This document shows positions 56,147-64,000 of a stretch of DNA of 64,000 nt, in pieces. The position numbers were made by a program, and so were the translations under genes. The stretch is from Shewanella ulleungensis (lineage in GTDB: Bacteria; Pseudomonadota; Gammaproteobacteria; Enterobacterales; Shewanellaceae). Positions within the stretch are counted from its first letter, which is position 1, and each line of letters opens with the position of its first letter. The notes under the pieces are model-generated. The model made no database searches and was not told the DNA's origin. It saw nothing but the letters and a program-made list of their open reading frames with translations. Where the stretch lies: the NCBI RefSeq assembly GCF_014648315.1, contig NZ_BMQW01000008.1:124001-188000 (forward strand), written 5' to 3'.

Positions 56147-56165
56147 GATAATAGTTTACATTATC
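56147..56165. promoter_or_regulatory. Fur-box-like operator of the PepSY operon
   Basis: 19 bases that start with GATAAT and end in ATTATC, matching the classical Fur consensus at 14 of 19 positions (central TTTA differs). Position is 26 bases upstream of the DUF3325 start on the minus strand. Functional iron regulation is inferred. Confidence 0.65.
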
Positions 56166-56589
56166 GTAAATTGATCGGTTAAATACAAGTAGATAATGTC
56201 AAAGTGAAAGTAAACATAGAGTAAAGCGTTATAACGCTAGACCAACATCGAATAGCGTAGTGAGACGTTAATGTCGATAATAACCAAATTGATTGAATGT
56301 TCAACTAAAGGATAATGCAGCTAACTCCGCAGATTAGGGCAACATGCTAAAAATAAAAAAATCGATTATTAAACAAAGTATTAACATGTTTGCTGCGACC
56401 ATTAAATGCCATGTATTCTCAGCTAAATATGCTGTATTATTTTAATCTAATAAATGGTTAATATTATAGCTGGACAAAGCGATATGCATTGCTAAGCTTA
56501 AATATTAAGCCGAGATTACTACAGGGAATGTGCGATGAGATATTCCCTTCTTTTATATCATTTTCACTTAAAAAATAAGGCAATGTAAT
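56166..56589. other. Intergenic region before the molybdenum hydroxylase operon
   Basis: About 420 AT-rich bases between the Fur-like box and the cytochrome c gene. It should contain the promoter of that operon. I see no coding frame or clear repeat. Confidence 0.5.
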
Positions 56590-57891
56590 ATGCTAAAACG
56601 CATCGTTTACAGCGTTTCTGGCGCTGCCATTGTAGGACTAGGCTTATTTATTATTTATGCTTGGCAACCCGCGATAGATCCTGTCACCTCTTCAACAATT
56701 AATAGCTATTCTCCAGAGGTTATCGCACAAGGTAAAACCTTGGCCGCTGCAGGTTACTGTAGCACTTGTCATACGCCACCAGGCGGTATTGCTTATGCCG
56801 GTAACTACGAAATGCATACGGAGTTTGGCACCATTTATTCAAGCAATATCACCCCAGATGTGGAAACCGGTATTGGTAATTGGTCAGAAGAAGCCTTTAT
56901 GCGTGCAATGCGCACAGGCGTGAGCCGCGATGGCCACCATTTACTGCCAGCCTTTCCTTATGAGCATTTTAATAAAATGACCGACGATGATATTACCGCA
57001 ATTTATGCCTATATCATGACGTCAGTACCGGCGATAAACCAAGTCAAAAAAGACAATGGTATTCCGTTCCCGCTTAATATCAGCATGCTACAAGCAGGTT
57101 GGAAATTGCTCTTTGCCGATACCGACTCATTTCAGCCAAATAGTGCTAAATCTGCAGAGTGGAATCGCGGCGCTTATCTTGCTGAAGGCATCGCCCACTG
57201 TGGTGCATGCCATACTCCACGTAATGCATTAGGCGGTGAGCAATATAGTAAAATGTATCAAGGAGCACCAATCGACGGTTGGATAGCACCATCATTAACC
57301 TCAACAAGTACCTCACCTATTCCGTGGCGTTCGCAAGACTTTTATGAGTATCTCACCACAGGTAATTCGCCATACCACGGTAGCGCCGCAGGTCCTATGG
57401 CACCTGTAATGCACAAAGGTTTATCAGCATTGCCAGACAGCGACATGCAAGCCATCAGTGGCTACTTTGGCGATCTTGCGCGCACTAACGATACAGACGA
57501 GCCAGACACGAACACAACCTTACAAGCTGCCATCGCCGCGCAGCATACTCAGCCTAATCACCAAGTCGATGAAGGAGCACGCCTATATGCCACAGCATGC
57601 CAAGCCTGTCACTACAGTAGCGACCAGCTCGTAAAAGGCCGACCACTACTGACGATTGGCTCTGCAACACATTTAGATGATCCAACTAACCTTATCAACG
57701 TAATACTCGATGGCGTCAGAGCAGATCAAGGGATCAGCGGTATTGTAATGCCCGGTTTTCGAGGTGCATTGAGTGATGAAGACATTAGCGCAATTGCAGC
57801 ATATTTGCGTCAATCAGCTGGGGAAAACACCTGGCCAAAACTACAACAGAAAGTGGGCGAGATCCGTAATCAACCCCGATTTGAGCACTAA
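56590..57891 (+). CDS. Triheme cytochrome c subunit of a periplasmic molybdenum hydroxylase
   Basis: 433 residues with an N-terminal membrane anchor (about 5-25) and three cytochrome c domains carrying the heme sites CSTCH, CGACH and CQACH. This is the layout of the cytochrome subunit that takes electrons from aldehyde/alcohol dehydrogenases and IorAB-type hydroxylases. It probably passes electrons to the quinone pool or the cytochrome c oxidase. First gene of a three-gene operon; the 2Fe-2S gene follows after 19 bases. Confidence 0.95.
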   Translation: MLKRIVYSVSGAAIVGLGLFIIYAWQPAIDPVTSSTINSYSPEVIAQGKTLAAAGYCSTCHTPPGGIAYAGNYEMHTEFGTIYSSNITPDVETGIGNWSEEAFMRAMRTGVSRDGHHLLPAFPYEHFNKMTDDDITAIYAYIMTSVPAINQVKKDNGIPFPLNISMLQAGWKLLFADTDSFQPNSAKSAEWNRGAYLAEGIAHCGACHTPRNALGGEQYSKMYQGAPIDGWIAPSLTSTSTSPIPWRSQDFYEYLTTGNSPYHGSAAGPMAPVMHKGLSALPDSDMQAISGYFGDLARTNDTDEPDTNTTLQAAIAAQHTQPNHQVDEGARLYATACQACHYSSDQLVKGRPLLTIGSATHLDDPTNLINVILDGVRADQGISGIVMPGFRGALSDEDISAIAAYLRQSAGENTWPKLQQKVGEIRNQPRFEH

Positions 57892-57910
57892 TTCACTGGA
57901 GAAGTGACCA

Positions 57911-58390
57911 ATGGCAAAATTTATTTTAAACGGCAAACCGATGACTGCCGACGTAGAAAGCGACACCCCGCTACTGTGGGTTATCCGCGATGAACTCGAC
58001 ATGACCGGCACCAAATTTGGTTGTGGCATTGGCACCTGCGGTGCATGTACCGTACATGTGGGTGGCCGTGCAACACGTTCATGCATTACCCCTATATCAT
58101 CAGTTGAAGGCGCTGAAATTACTACGATTGAAGGCCTATCAGAAAAGGGCGACCACCCTTTGCAAATTTCTTGGCAAAAGCTGCAAGTACCACAGTGTGG
58201 CTACTGCCAGTCGGGGCAAATAATGCAAGCCGCTGCATTATTAAAAGACATCCCAGAGCCTACAGATAAAGACATTGATGCCGTAATGGGCGGAAACCTA
58301 TGTCGCTGTATGACCTACGTGCGTATCCGTAGTGCTATTCATGAAGCCGCAAACTCAATCAAGGAGAGCAACGATGAGCAGACTGCCTAA
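57911..58390 (+). CDS. 2Fe-2S subunit of molybdenum hydroxylase (IorA-like)
   Basis: Small iron-sulfur subunit, 159 residues. The N-terminal plant-type 2Fe-2S cluster motif is GCGIGTCGACTVHVGG with a further Cys in TRSCITP; the C-terminal domain holds the second cluster with QCGYCQSGQIM and GGNLCRCMTY. Full set of ligands. No signal peptide, so it is likely carried out through Tat with the large subunit. Its 3' end overlaps the large-subunit start by 17 bases. Confidence 0.95.
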   Translation: MAKFILNGKPMTADVESDTPLLWVIRDELDMTGTKFGCGIGTCGACTVHVGGRATRSCITPISSVEGAEITTIEGLSEKGDHPLQISWQKLQVPQCGYCQSGQIMQAAALLKDIPEPTDKDIDAVMGGNLCRCMTYVRIRSAIHEAANSIKESNDEQTA

Positions 58391-60677
58391 ACGAGGATCG
58401 GCTGGCATGACCCGCCGCGGTTTTTTAATTGCCATGACAGCGGTTGGCGTCAGCTTTGGCTTTCCACGCCACTTGATGGCGGCCATGGACCCTGCCAGTC
58501 CAGACGGCAAAGTATTACCAACTGAAGGCGATATTTATGAGCCGTCTTTGTGGTACTCAATCGACACCGCAGGCAAAATTAAAGTCAACATTATGCGCTC
58601 AGAAATGGGACAACATGTAGGTACAGCTATTGCGCGTATTCTTGCTGATGAGCTTGAAGCCTCGTGGGACGATATTGAAATTATCCACGTAGACAGCGAC
58701 CCACGTTGGGGTTACATGGTCACGGGTGGTAGTTGGTCTATTTCACAAAGCTGGCCAGTATATCGCCAAGCGGGTGCTGCTGGTCGTACTGCATTAATTG
58801 AAGCTGCCGCTAAAAAATGGGGCATTGCCCCTGCTGACTGTAAAGCCAGTAACGGTAAAATCGTATCAAACAAAGGCGAATTGTCGTTTGGCGAATTGGT
58901 CAAAATGGGCTTAACCCGTCAATTTACCGAAGAAGAACTCAAGCAACTGCCGCTTAAACCAAACGCAGACCTTAAATTAGTTGGTCAACAAGTAACCTCA
59001 CTTGATATCGCCAATAAAACTAATGGTAAAACCGTATTTGGTATCGACGCCAAAGTCGATGGCATGGTGTACGCCAACCCAATTTTGCCACCAACTCGTT
59101 ATGGTTCCAAAGTGGTTAAGTTTGACGACTCTGCAGCCAAAGCCGTTAAAGGTTATCAGCAAACTATCGTGTTAGATGATGCCAGTGGCAGCGTACCAGG
59201 TTGGTTAATGGTTATCGCCAGCAGCTTTACCGCCGCACAAAAGGCCTCAAAATTAGTCAAAGTGACCTGGAATGCAGGCGAAACTGCGAATGTGTCTGAA
59301 GCCGATATTATTGCCCATGGTAAAAAGTTACTCAGCGACGCCAGTAAAGGCGGCATTTTAGACACAGGTAATGTTGAAACAGAACCTGCTTTTGCCAGTG
59401 CAAAAAGCACCATTGCTGAAGAATATATCACTAGCACAGTACTACATGCGCAAATGGAGCCGTTAAATGCCTTGGTATTTAAAAATCCAGATGGTATTTG
59501 GGAAGTGCATTCAGGATGTCAATGGCAGTCACTTACTTTGCCTGTACTCGCGACAGCACTAGGTGAAGATGAGGCCAACATTGTTATCCGTAGCTACATG
59601 CTAGGTGGTGGTTTTGGCCGCAGACTCAACGGCGACTACACGATTCCTGCTGCACTCACCTCTAAAGCATTAGGTGGTAAGCCAGTCAAAATGGTGATGA
59701 TGCGTCCGCAAGATATGTTGTTTGACAGTGCGCGCTCTGCGTCAGTGCAGCAGTTAAAAATGGCGTTCAATGATAAAAAAGCCGTTACCGCGATGGAACA
59801 TCACGCGACTGCAGGTTGGCCAACACAAGTACTCGCGCCAGGCTTTATGCCAAAAGGGGTTAATGGTCAGCCATTTGATCCGTTCTCAATTGCAGGTGCC
59901 GACCACTGGTACAGCGTAGGCGCACAAAAAGTACGGGCGGTGTCTAACGATTTAGCCATTGCCACCTTTAGACCAGGCTGGTTGCGTTCAGTGGGGCCGG
60001 GTTGGACCGGGTGGGCGGTTGAAAGCTTTATGGACGAGGCCGCGCATCATGCCGGAAAAGATCCACTACAGTTCCGTCTAGACATGTTGATCGCCGAAGG
60101 CCGTAACGCAGGCACCACTCCAGTGGCTGCCGGCGGCGCTGCACGTCAAGCTGTCGTACTGAAGAAAGTCGCAGAAATGATTGAATGGGGCAAACCACAA
60201 GCTGAAAACACCGGTTTGGGCATTGCCTCTACCTTTGGTCAAGAACGCGATATGCCAACCTGGGTGGCTTGCGCTGTTCAAGTGCATGTAGACAAAGCCC
60301 GTGGCAGCATTGATGTACAAAAACTGTATATTGCGATTGATGCTGGGATTATTGTTGACCCTAATGGCGCTGAAGCACAATGTCAGGGCGCAGCATTATG
60401 GGGATTATCAATGGCGATTCATGAAGGTACCGAACTACTTAACGGCCAGTATAAAGACTCAAACTTTGATACTTATACACCATTACGTATCGGCCAAACG
60501 CCAGAGATAAAGATTGAGTTTATTCCGAGTACTCAGCCACCGTCAGGCTTAGGTGAACCCGCAGTAACACCAGTTGCGCCAGCCATTGCCAACGCAATTT
60601 ATAATGCGGTGGGTGTGCGTTTACGCAAACTACCAATGAAGCCAGACGAGCTAAAAAGCAAACTCACAAACGCATAA
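58374..60677 (+). CDS. Molybdopterin-binding large subunit (IorB/aldehyde dehydrogenase-like)
   Basis: 767-residue catalytic subunit of the xanthine oxidase family, isoquinoline 1-oxidoreductase type. Twin-arginine signal TRRGFLIAMTAVGVSFGF at about residues 18-35. Mo-cofactor regions: MLGGGFGRRLNGDY, the FRPGWLRSVGPG region, and the catalytic Glu near the C-terminus in SGLGEPAVTPVAPA. The start ATG 58374 follows an AAGGAGAG ribosome site; the frame upstream to 58332 lies inside the 2Fe-2S gene. Substrate could be an aldehyde or N-heterocycle; not decidable here. Confidence 0.94.
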   Translation: MSRLPKRGSAGMTRRGFLIAMTAVGVSFGFPRHLMAAMDPASPDGKVLPTEGDIYEPSLWYSIDTAGKIKVNIMRSEMGQHVGTAIARILADELEASWDDIEIIHVDSDPRWGYMVTGGSWSISQSWPVYRQAGAAGRTALIEAAAKKWGIAPADCKASNGKIVSNKGELSFGELVKMGLTRQFTEEELKQLPLKPNADLKLVGQQVTSLDIANKTNGKTVFGIDAKVDGMVYANPILPPTRYGSKVVKFDDSAAKAVKGYQQTIVLDDASGSVPGWLMVIASSFTAAQKASKLVKVTWNAGETANVSEADIIAHGKKLLSDASKGGILDTGNVETEPAFASAKSTIAEEYITSTVLHAQMEPLNALVFKNPDGIWEVHSGCQWQSLTLPVLATALGEDEANIVIRSYMLGGGFGRRLNGDYTIPAALTSKALGGKPVKMVMMRPQDMLFDSARSASVQQLKMAFNDKKAVTAMEHHATAGWPTQVLAPGFMPKGVNGQPFDPFSIAGADHWYSVGAQKVRAVSNDLAIATFRPGWLRSVGPGWTGWAVESFMDEAAHHAGKDPLQFRLDMLIAEGRNAGTTPVAAGGAARQAVVLKKVAEMIEWGKPQAENTGLGIASTFGQERDMPTWVACAVQVHVDKARGSIDVQKLYIAIDAGIIVDPNGAEAQCQGAALWGLSMAIHEGTELLNGQYKDSNFDTYTPLRIGQTPEIKIEFIPSTQPPSGLGEPAVTPVAPAIANAIYNAVGVRLRKLPMKPDELKSKLTNA

Positions 60678-60700
60678 TACTTTCATGTGACACTATAAAT

Positions 60701-60734
60701 AAAAAGCCCAGTTACCTAGGTAACTGGGCTTTTT
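60701..60734. terminator. Perfectly palindromic bidirectional terminator
   Basis: A 34-base perfect palindrome, AAAAAGCCCAGTTACCT followed by its complement, lying 23 bases after the large-subunit stop and 39 before the convergent gene stop. It has A-run and T-run ends, so it can stop both transcripts. Confidence 0.93.
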
Positions 60735-60773
60735 ATTTACTCTGTAATCTTCACCCCACAACGTAAAATAGAT

Positions 60774-61829
60774 TCATGGGGTCGCCATTTTTTGCAAAAA
60801 CTCTAAACGCTGTATTTCTTGCTCATCAGGCTGCCAAGGTTCGTCAGACAATTGCTCAACGGCAAATTCGCCTAAGTCATAACTGGGTTCATTACTGCGA
60901 CCATAACGTGTTAACTCACCAGGTACAGCGGGTCGACGCTCTAGTACAAAACTCCCAAGAGTAAACTCACCATCTTGCTTAGGCAACACGCCCTTATAAG
61001 CTTTGAGATCCATTTCAACCGCGCCCTCAGACAATTTTTTCGATGCGGTTAACAGTGCTACAGGCTGCTGATTTGTCGTGTATAAATTAGCTCTTACTCG
61101 ATAATAACCTGCTTTCTCTACTGTTATTTTTAGTGGAATGAGCATATCACTCCCTTCAGCTCGTACTTCACCGATACCGGTAATCGTCGCGGTAGGGTAA
61201 CTATATTCAATCCCAGTGGTTAAGGTCTGCTTTTTACCTTTAGCACTAAATGTCACATTAACTTCCATCGGCCCATCCCACTCCTCAGTGGCATCAAGTT
61301 TTACAGTCCACTTTCCATTTTGGTCGGCCATATCTCCTTTAGCTAACACTTCGGTATTGGCAGACAATTCACTTTGAAGAGCGGCACTGACTCCCGTTAC
61401 AGTTAGGCCATCAACTTCTAATGTGATGATCACAGGCTCAGGAAAACTAAAGCGATATTTAGGCATCACAATACTGGCACTAGCACCACCCTCTAGCATC
61501 ACAGGTTGCGCCACATACTGATTAGGATTTAAAAGATGCTCATCGTTAACACTTAACGGCACTGAATATGCTGGCAGAGTAAGTTCTTCTGCATACGCAT
61601 CAGCAAGCAACGAAAAACGCTCGCTCACCGACTCGGGTAAGGTTTCTTTTACCATAACTTGCTTAGACTGCATCGGCTTTACCACTTGAGATTGTTGGGT
61701 CGCGACTACAGCTTGCACCGCTGATGTTTCAACCTGAGCCAGCGCAGGTGCTGGCTCAGAGGAGAAATACCAATATCCGGCACATCCACCAAGCAAGGCG
61801 ACTACATAGACAACTTTTTTATGCTTCAT
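60774..61829 (-). CDS. Exported/anchored protein adjacent to the lipase, possibly DUF4785
   Basis: 351 residues with an N-terminal hydrophobic segment (VVYVVALLGGCAGYWYF); LLGGC could be a lipobox, which would make it a lipoprotein. The mature part has two beta-rich sections (about 130-205 and 210-300) with GKWTVKLDATEEWDGPMEVNV and AGYYRVRANLYTTN, of immunoglobulin-like or beta-sandwich character. It ends with an acidic helix (QEIQRLEFLQKM). It follows the lipase after 25 bases on the same strand. DUF4785 similarity is an impression; it does not resemble the LifO lipase-specific foldase. Role with the lipase is inferred from position. Confidence 0.75.
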   Translation of the reverse strand: MKHKKVVYVVALLGGCAGYWYFSSEPAPALAQVETSAVQAVVATQQSQVVKPMQSKQVMVKETLPESVSERFSLLADAYAEELTLPAYSVPLSVNDEHLLNPNQYVAQPVMLEGGASASIVMPKYRFSFPEPVIITLEVDGLTVTGVSAALQSELSANTEVLAKGDMADQNGKWTVKLDATEEWDGPMEVNVTFSAKGKKQTLTTGIEYSYPTATITGIGEVRAEGSDMLIPLKITVEKAGYYRVRANLYTTNQQPVALLTASKKLSEGAVEMDLKAYKGVLPKQDGEFTLGSFVLERRPAVPGELTRYGRSNEPSYDLGEFAVEQLSDEPWQPDEQEIQRLEFLQKMATP

Positions 61830-61853
61830 AGATTAGCCCGTACTGAGAGATAA

Positions 61854-62903
61854 TTAATTTGCGGCCTGGTAAACCAATGACGACATACTGGTTTTATTTG
61901 AATTACTCACCACTCTATAACGCGAACTAAAAATCCACCAGCCGCGTTTTTCGTCATAGGTTGTAAACTTAATATTGTCGCCATTTAGATAAGCTGAGCT
62001 GTTGTTGGCCGTGGTCACTTCGTCTTTAGCGCTACTGCCAATAGTATCGTTATGGCTATAGCCTTCACTCATCAACATTGGGTAGTGGTATGGCATAAAC
62101 GCACTTGGACCATCGACAGAGGTTAACTTACCGTCAAATGCGACACCACGTGAACAACTGTTATAACTGGTTGCTGAAGCGGCGCCACAGCTTGAATGAC
62201 TCGCCACAACACCGTCATCTTCGCCCGGTAAAAAAGCCCCAGTAGCGCCTAAAAAGTCCGACCCTGCGCCAGCAAAACGTAATCGTGGCACACGACTATC
62301 TGGAAATGAGGCTAACTGACGCGCCGTATTTACCCGTAAATCATTTAACACCCCAATGTTAGATGATGACGGCGTAGCGCCAAGCCATAATGATACTGCG
62401 AGTTTGACAGCAGAATTGATTAAACCTGAACCGTTAGCCACATTGACGGCTAAATCAGCTAATTCAACACCGCCACCAGCGCCAGCAAAGTCAAATGTCG
62501 CAACAATATTAAGCGGCTGCAAGCCGGCATTTTGTAACCATAAGGCTTGGTTATCAATAATGTATCGAGTCACTAAATCGCCAGTTGAGTGAGTCACAAA
62601 GACACAACCATTGGAGCATGTACCGTCGCGCGACATTTGTTGTAATTTAGGCCACACGTACTGGCTGGTAATTTTATTGGCAATGCGTTCTTGCGACGGC
62701 CAATCAATACGCTCGTCCGCTCTATCGCGCCAATACTGCGCCCAATAATCGGCACCATTACTCGTCACCTGCCCCCCAGTAGGTTTACTTTGCAAGTTGT
62801 CCGGCTGAAAACCATGGATTAGCACCACGGGATAGCCACCAACAGCCGCTTGCGCTGCGCCACTGAATAAGCCAGCTAACAGCAATAAAATCGATTTTTT
62901 CAT
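61854..62903 (-). CDS. Secreted lipase/esterase (alpha/beta hydrolase)
   Basis: 349 residues with a signal peptide ending at AQA-A. Oxyanion region YPVVLIHGF, nucleophile elbow VTHSTGDLV, the acid in a GEDDGVV stretch, and His in PYHYPMLMSEGYSHND. The elbow is Thr-His-Ser-Thr-Gly: the first Gly of the usual Gly-x-Ser-x-Gly is replaced by Thr. Cys pairs (TCSNGC and SSCG...SC) suggest disulfides and a secreted form. Followed by the protein at 60774-61829. Confidence 0.92.
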   Translation of the reverse strand: MKKSILLLLAGLFSGAAQAAVGGYPVVLIHGFQPDNLQSKPTGGQVTSNGADYWAQYWRDRADERIDWPSQERIANKITSQYVWPKLQQMSRDGTCSNGCVFVTHSTGDLVTRYIIDNQALWLQNAGLQPLNIVATFDFAGAGGGVELADLAVNVANGSGLINSAVKLAVSLWLGATPSSSNIGVLNDLRVNTARQLASFPDSRVPRLRFAGAGSDFLGATGAFLPGEDDGVVASHSSCGAASATSYNSCSRGVAFDGKLTSVDGPSAFMPYHYPMLMSEGYSHNDTIGSSAKDEVTTANNSSAYLNGDNIKFTTYDEKRGWWIFSSRYRVVSNSNKTSMSSLVYQAAN

Positions 62904-63360
62904 GGGTTGTCCTCATTTTTTATCTGCAACCGCAATACACAGATTGTTATTTTTTGTTTGTATTTTTGTTATCGCATTCATGCATTTTGTTACAACTGAG
63001 CACTCAACATAGAGCAGATAAAAAACAATGCAAGCCTAAAAAAGACTAGAATTTACACAGAACAAACCCAATAATCAGCATCTTGTTTGAATTAATTACA
63101 ATCGACAACGTCAGGATACGTAAGAGCTTCTACCACTCGCGGTAAGTGAGCGTTATCGCCAGTACCAACATTGGCACAGGCGTTTTAAGCTTTTACTCCA
63201 ACTATTTTTATCATCAGCATTTTTTATTTGGAGGCGGCTTTAAAAAGCTTACAGATTGATTTATATAGCTAATCATTCTGTAAAAATGCCATGAAACTAT
63301 AAAAAATTTATGCTTATACTAAAATGTTCTTCAAAGCTAACTCACAACGGACTGGTGAAA
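62904..63360. other. Intergenic region, divergent promoters
   Basis: 457 AT-rich bases between the lipase gene (minus) and the solute-binding gene (plus). It should carry both promoters. No coding frame, repeat or RNA is evident. Confidence 0.5.
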
Positions 63361-64000
63361 ATGATGGCTGCGGTACCAATAAAACTGAAACAATATTGTC
63401 TCTTCATCATCCTAACCACATTGTGTTTATCGAGTGAAATCACGGCCGATACGCTTGAACTCTCAACACTAGAGTGGCCGCCGTTTTCGGGTAGCGAGTT
63501 ACCTGAACAGGGCATCAATAGCCAAATCATTAGCAAAGCATTGAGTTTCGAGAATCACACACTTGCGATTGCAGTTTTACCTTGGAACCGAGCGGCTCGC
63601 AGCGTGACAACAGGCCAAACTATAGGGTATTACCCAACCTACTATAATCCTGCCAATGGATTATTGTTTTCAGACCCAATAGGCGCCAGCCCTATTGTGT
63701 TAATAGAACGCAAAAATAATCCGATTATTTGGGACAAGGTGAGCGATTTAAATCAATATGAATTAGGGGTACTCAAAGGCTATATTAATACTGTTGAAGT
63801 AGATGAAATGATTGCTAATGGTAGCCAAAAATTTGAAACCGGCATTGATGAAAAACAAAATATCTTAAAGCTAGCCGCTGGCCGAATCGATACCATCATC
63901 ATGGACGTTAACGTGTATCAATATCTAAAGTCAGATCCACAAGTCGCTAAGGTAACTCATCTTTTGCAAGTTAACCCAAAAGTGCTGCAAGATAAAACCT
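63361..64000 (+). CDS. Periplasmic solute-binding-type protein, family 3 (3' partial)
   Basis: Open frame from ATG 63361 to the right edge, at least 213 residues and unfinished. It begins with a signal peptide (CLFIILTTLCLSSEITA) and LELSTLEWPPFSG, then LPWNRAARSV, LFSDPIGASPIVLIER, LGVLKGYIN and ILKLAAGRIDTIIMD, which are the typical steps of bacterial amino-acid-type solute-binding domains. It may be a free-standing binding protein or a sensor domain. A second ATG at 63364 and a GTG at 63355 are alternative starts. Confidence 0.85.
   Translation, partial: MMAAVPIKLKQYCLFIILTTLCLSSEITADTLELSTLEWPPFSGSELPEQGINSQIISKALSFENHTLAIAVLPWNRAARSVTTGQTIGYYPTYYNPANGLLFSDPIGASPIVLIERKNNPIIWDKVSDLNQYELGVLKGYINTVEVDEMIANGSQKFETGIDEKQNILKLAAGRIDTIIMDVNVYQYLKSDPQVAKVTHLLQVNPKVLQDKT

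Noticed and set aside
60774..61829. Lipase-specific foldase (LifO)
   Set aside because: The position after a lipase suggests it, but the protein is beta-rich and lacks the helical repeats of LifO.
1..64000. CRISPR arrays, tRNA and rRNA genes
   Set aside because: No evenly spaced short repeats and no tRNA- or rRNA-like stretches were recognised on reading either strand.

Overview
The window reads as a stretch of chromosome from a marine gammaproteobacterium, most likely a Shewanella. The grounds are protein similarity by eye and gene order: a coxBA-ctaG-coxC-SURF1-ctaA-ctaB-sco cluster followed by nfuA, comF and bioH, a tex/greB pair, and ompR-envZ. The genus call is inference; no rRNA, tRNA, transposase, integrase or CRISPR array is visible.

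Layout. 1-8579: aa3/caa3-type cytochrome c oxidase operon with its copper and heme A assembly factors; coxB is cut by the left edge. 8610-18527: housekeeping and envelope genes (polysaccharide deacetylase, MATE exporter, S9 peptidase, FKBP, nfuA, comF, bioH, an LTA-synthase-like phosphotransferase). 18932-23228: a minus-strand operon eptA-dgkA-response regulator-histidine kinase, which looks like a lipid A phosphoethanolamine module with its own regulator and diacylglycerol recycling. 23399-26429: tex and greB, divergent. 26574-43574: an accessory-looking block between greB and ompR with an EamA transporter, a YjdF/DUF2238 membrane protein flanked by two related direct repeats, UspA and SulP, a complete cyoABCDE quinol oxidase operon, two unrecognised secreted proteins and an HlyD/ABC/FtsX exporter. 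43747-48072: ompR-envZ and a chemoreceptor. 48149-53818: peroxiredoxin, DUF2937, two LysR regulators each divergent from a transporter or DoxX-pirin unit. 53912-56121: DUF3325-DUF3649-PepSY membrane operon behind a Fur-box-like site. 56590-60677: a three-gene periplasmic molybdenum hydroxylase (triheme cytochrome c, 2Fe-2S subunit, Tat-exported large subunit). 60774-62903: secreted lipase and a companion exported protein. 63361-64000: the start of a periplasmic solute-binding-type protein cut by the right edge.

How it fits together. The window holds two complete heme-copper oxidase systems, one fed by cytochrome c and one by quinol, each with its own heme O synthase paralogue. The molybdenum hydroxylase would pass electrons through its triheme cytochrome to the respiratory chain, plausibly to the cytochrome c oxidase. 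The most distinctive observations are the direct repeats around the YjdF gene, the near-FNR inverted repeat before cyoA, the Fur-like box before the PepSY operon, the break-up of the greB-ompR neighbourhood, the tandem cytochrome domains on CoxB, and a small second SCO-like protein in the cox operon. I did not find a system I could defend as wholly new.
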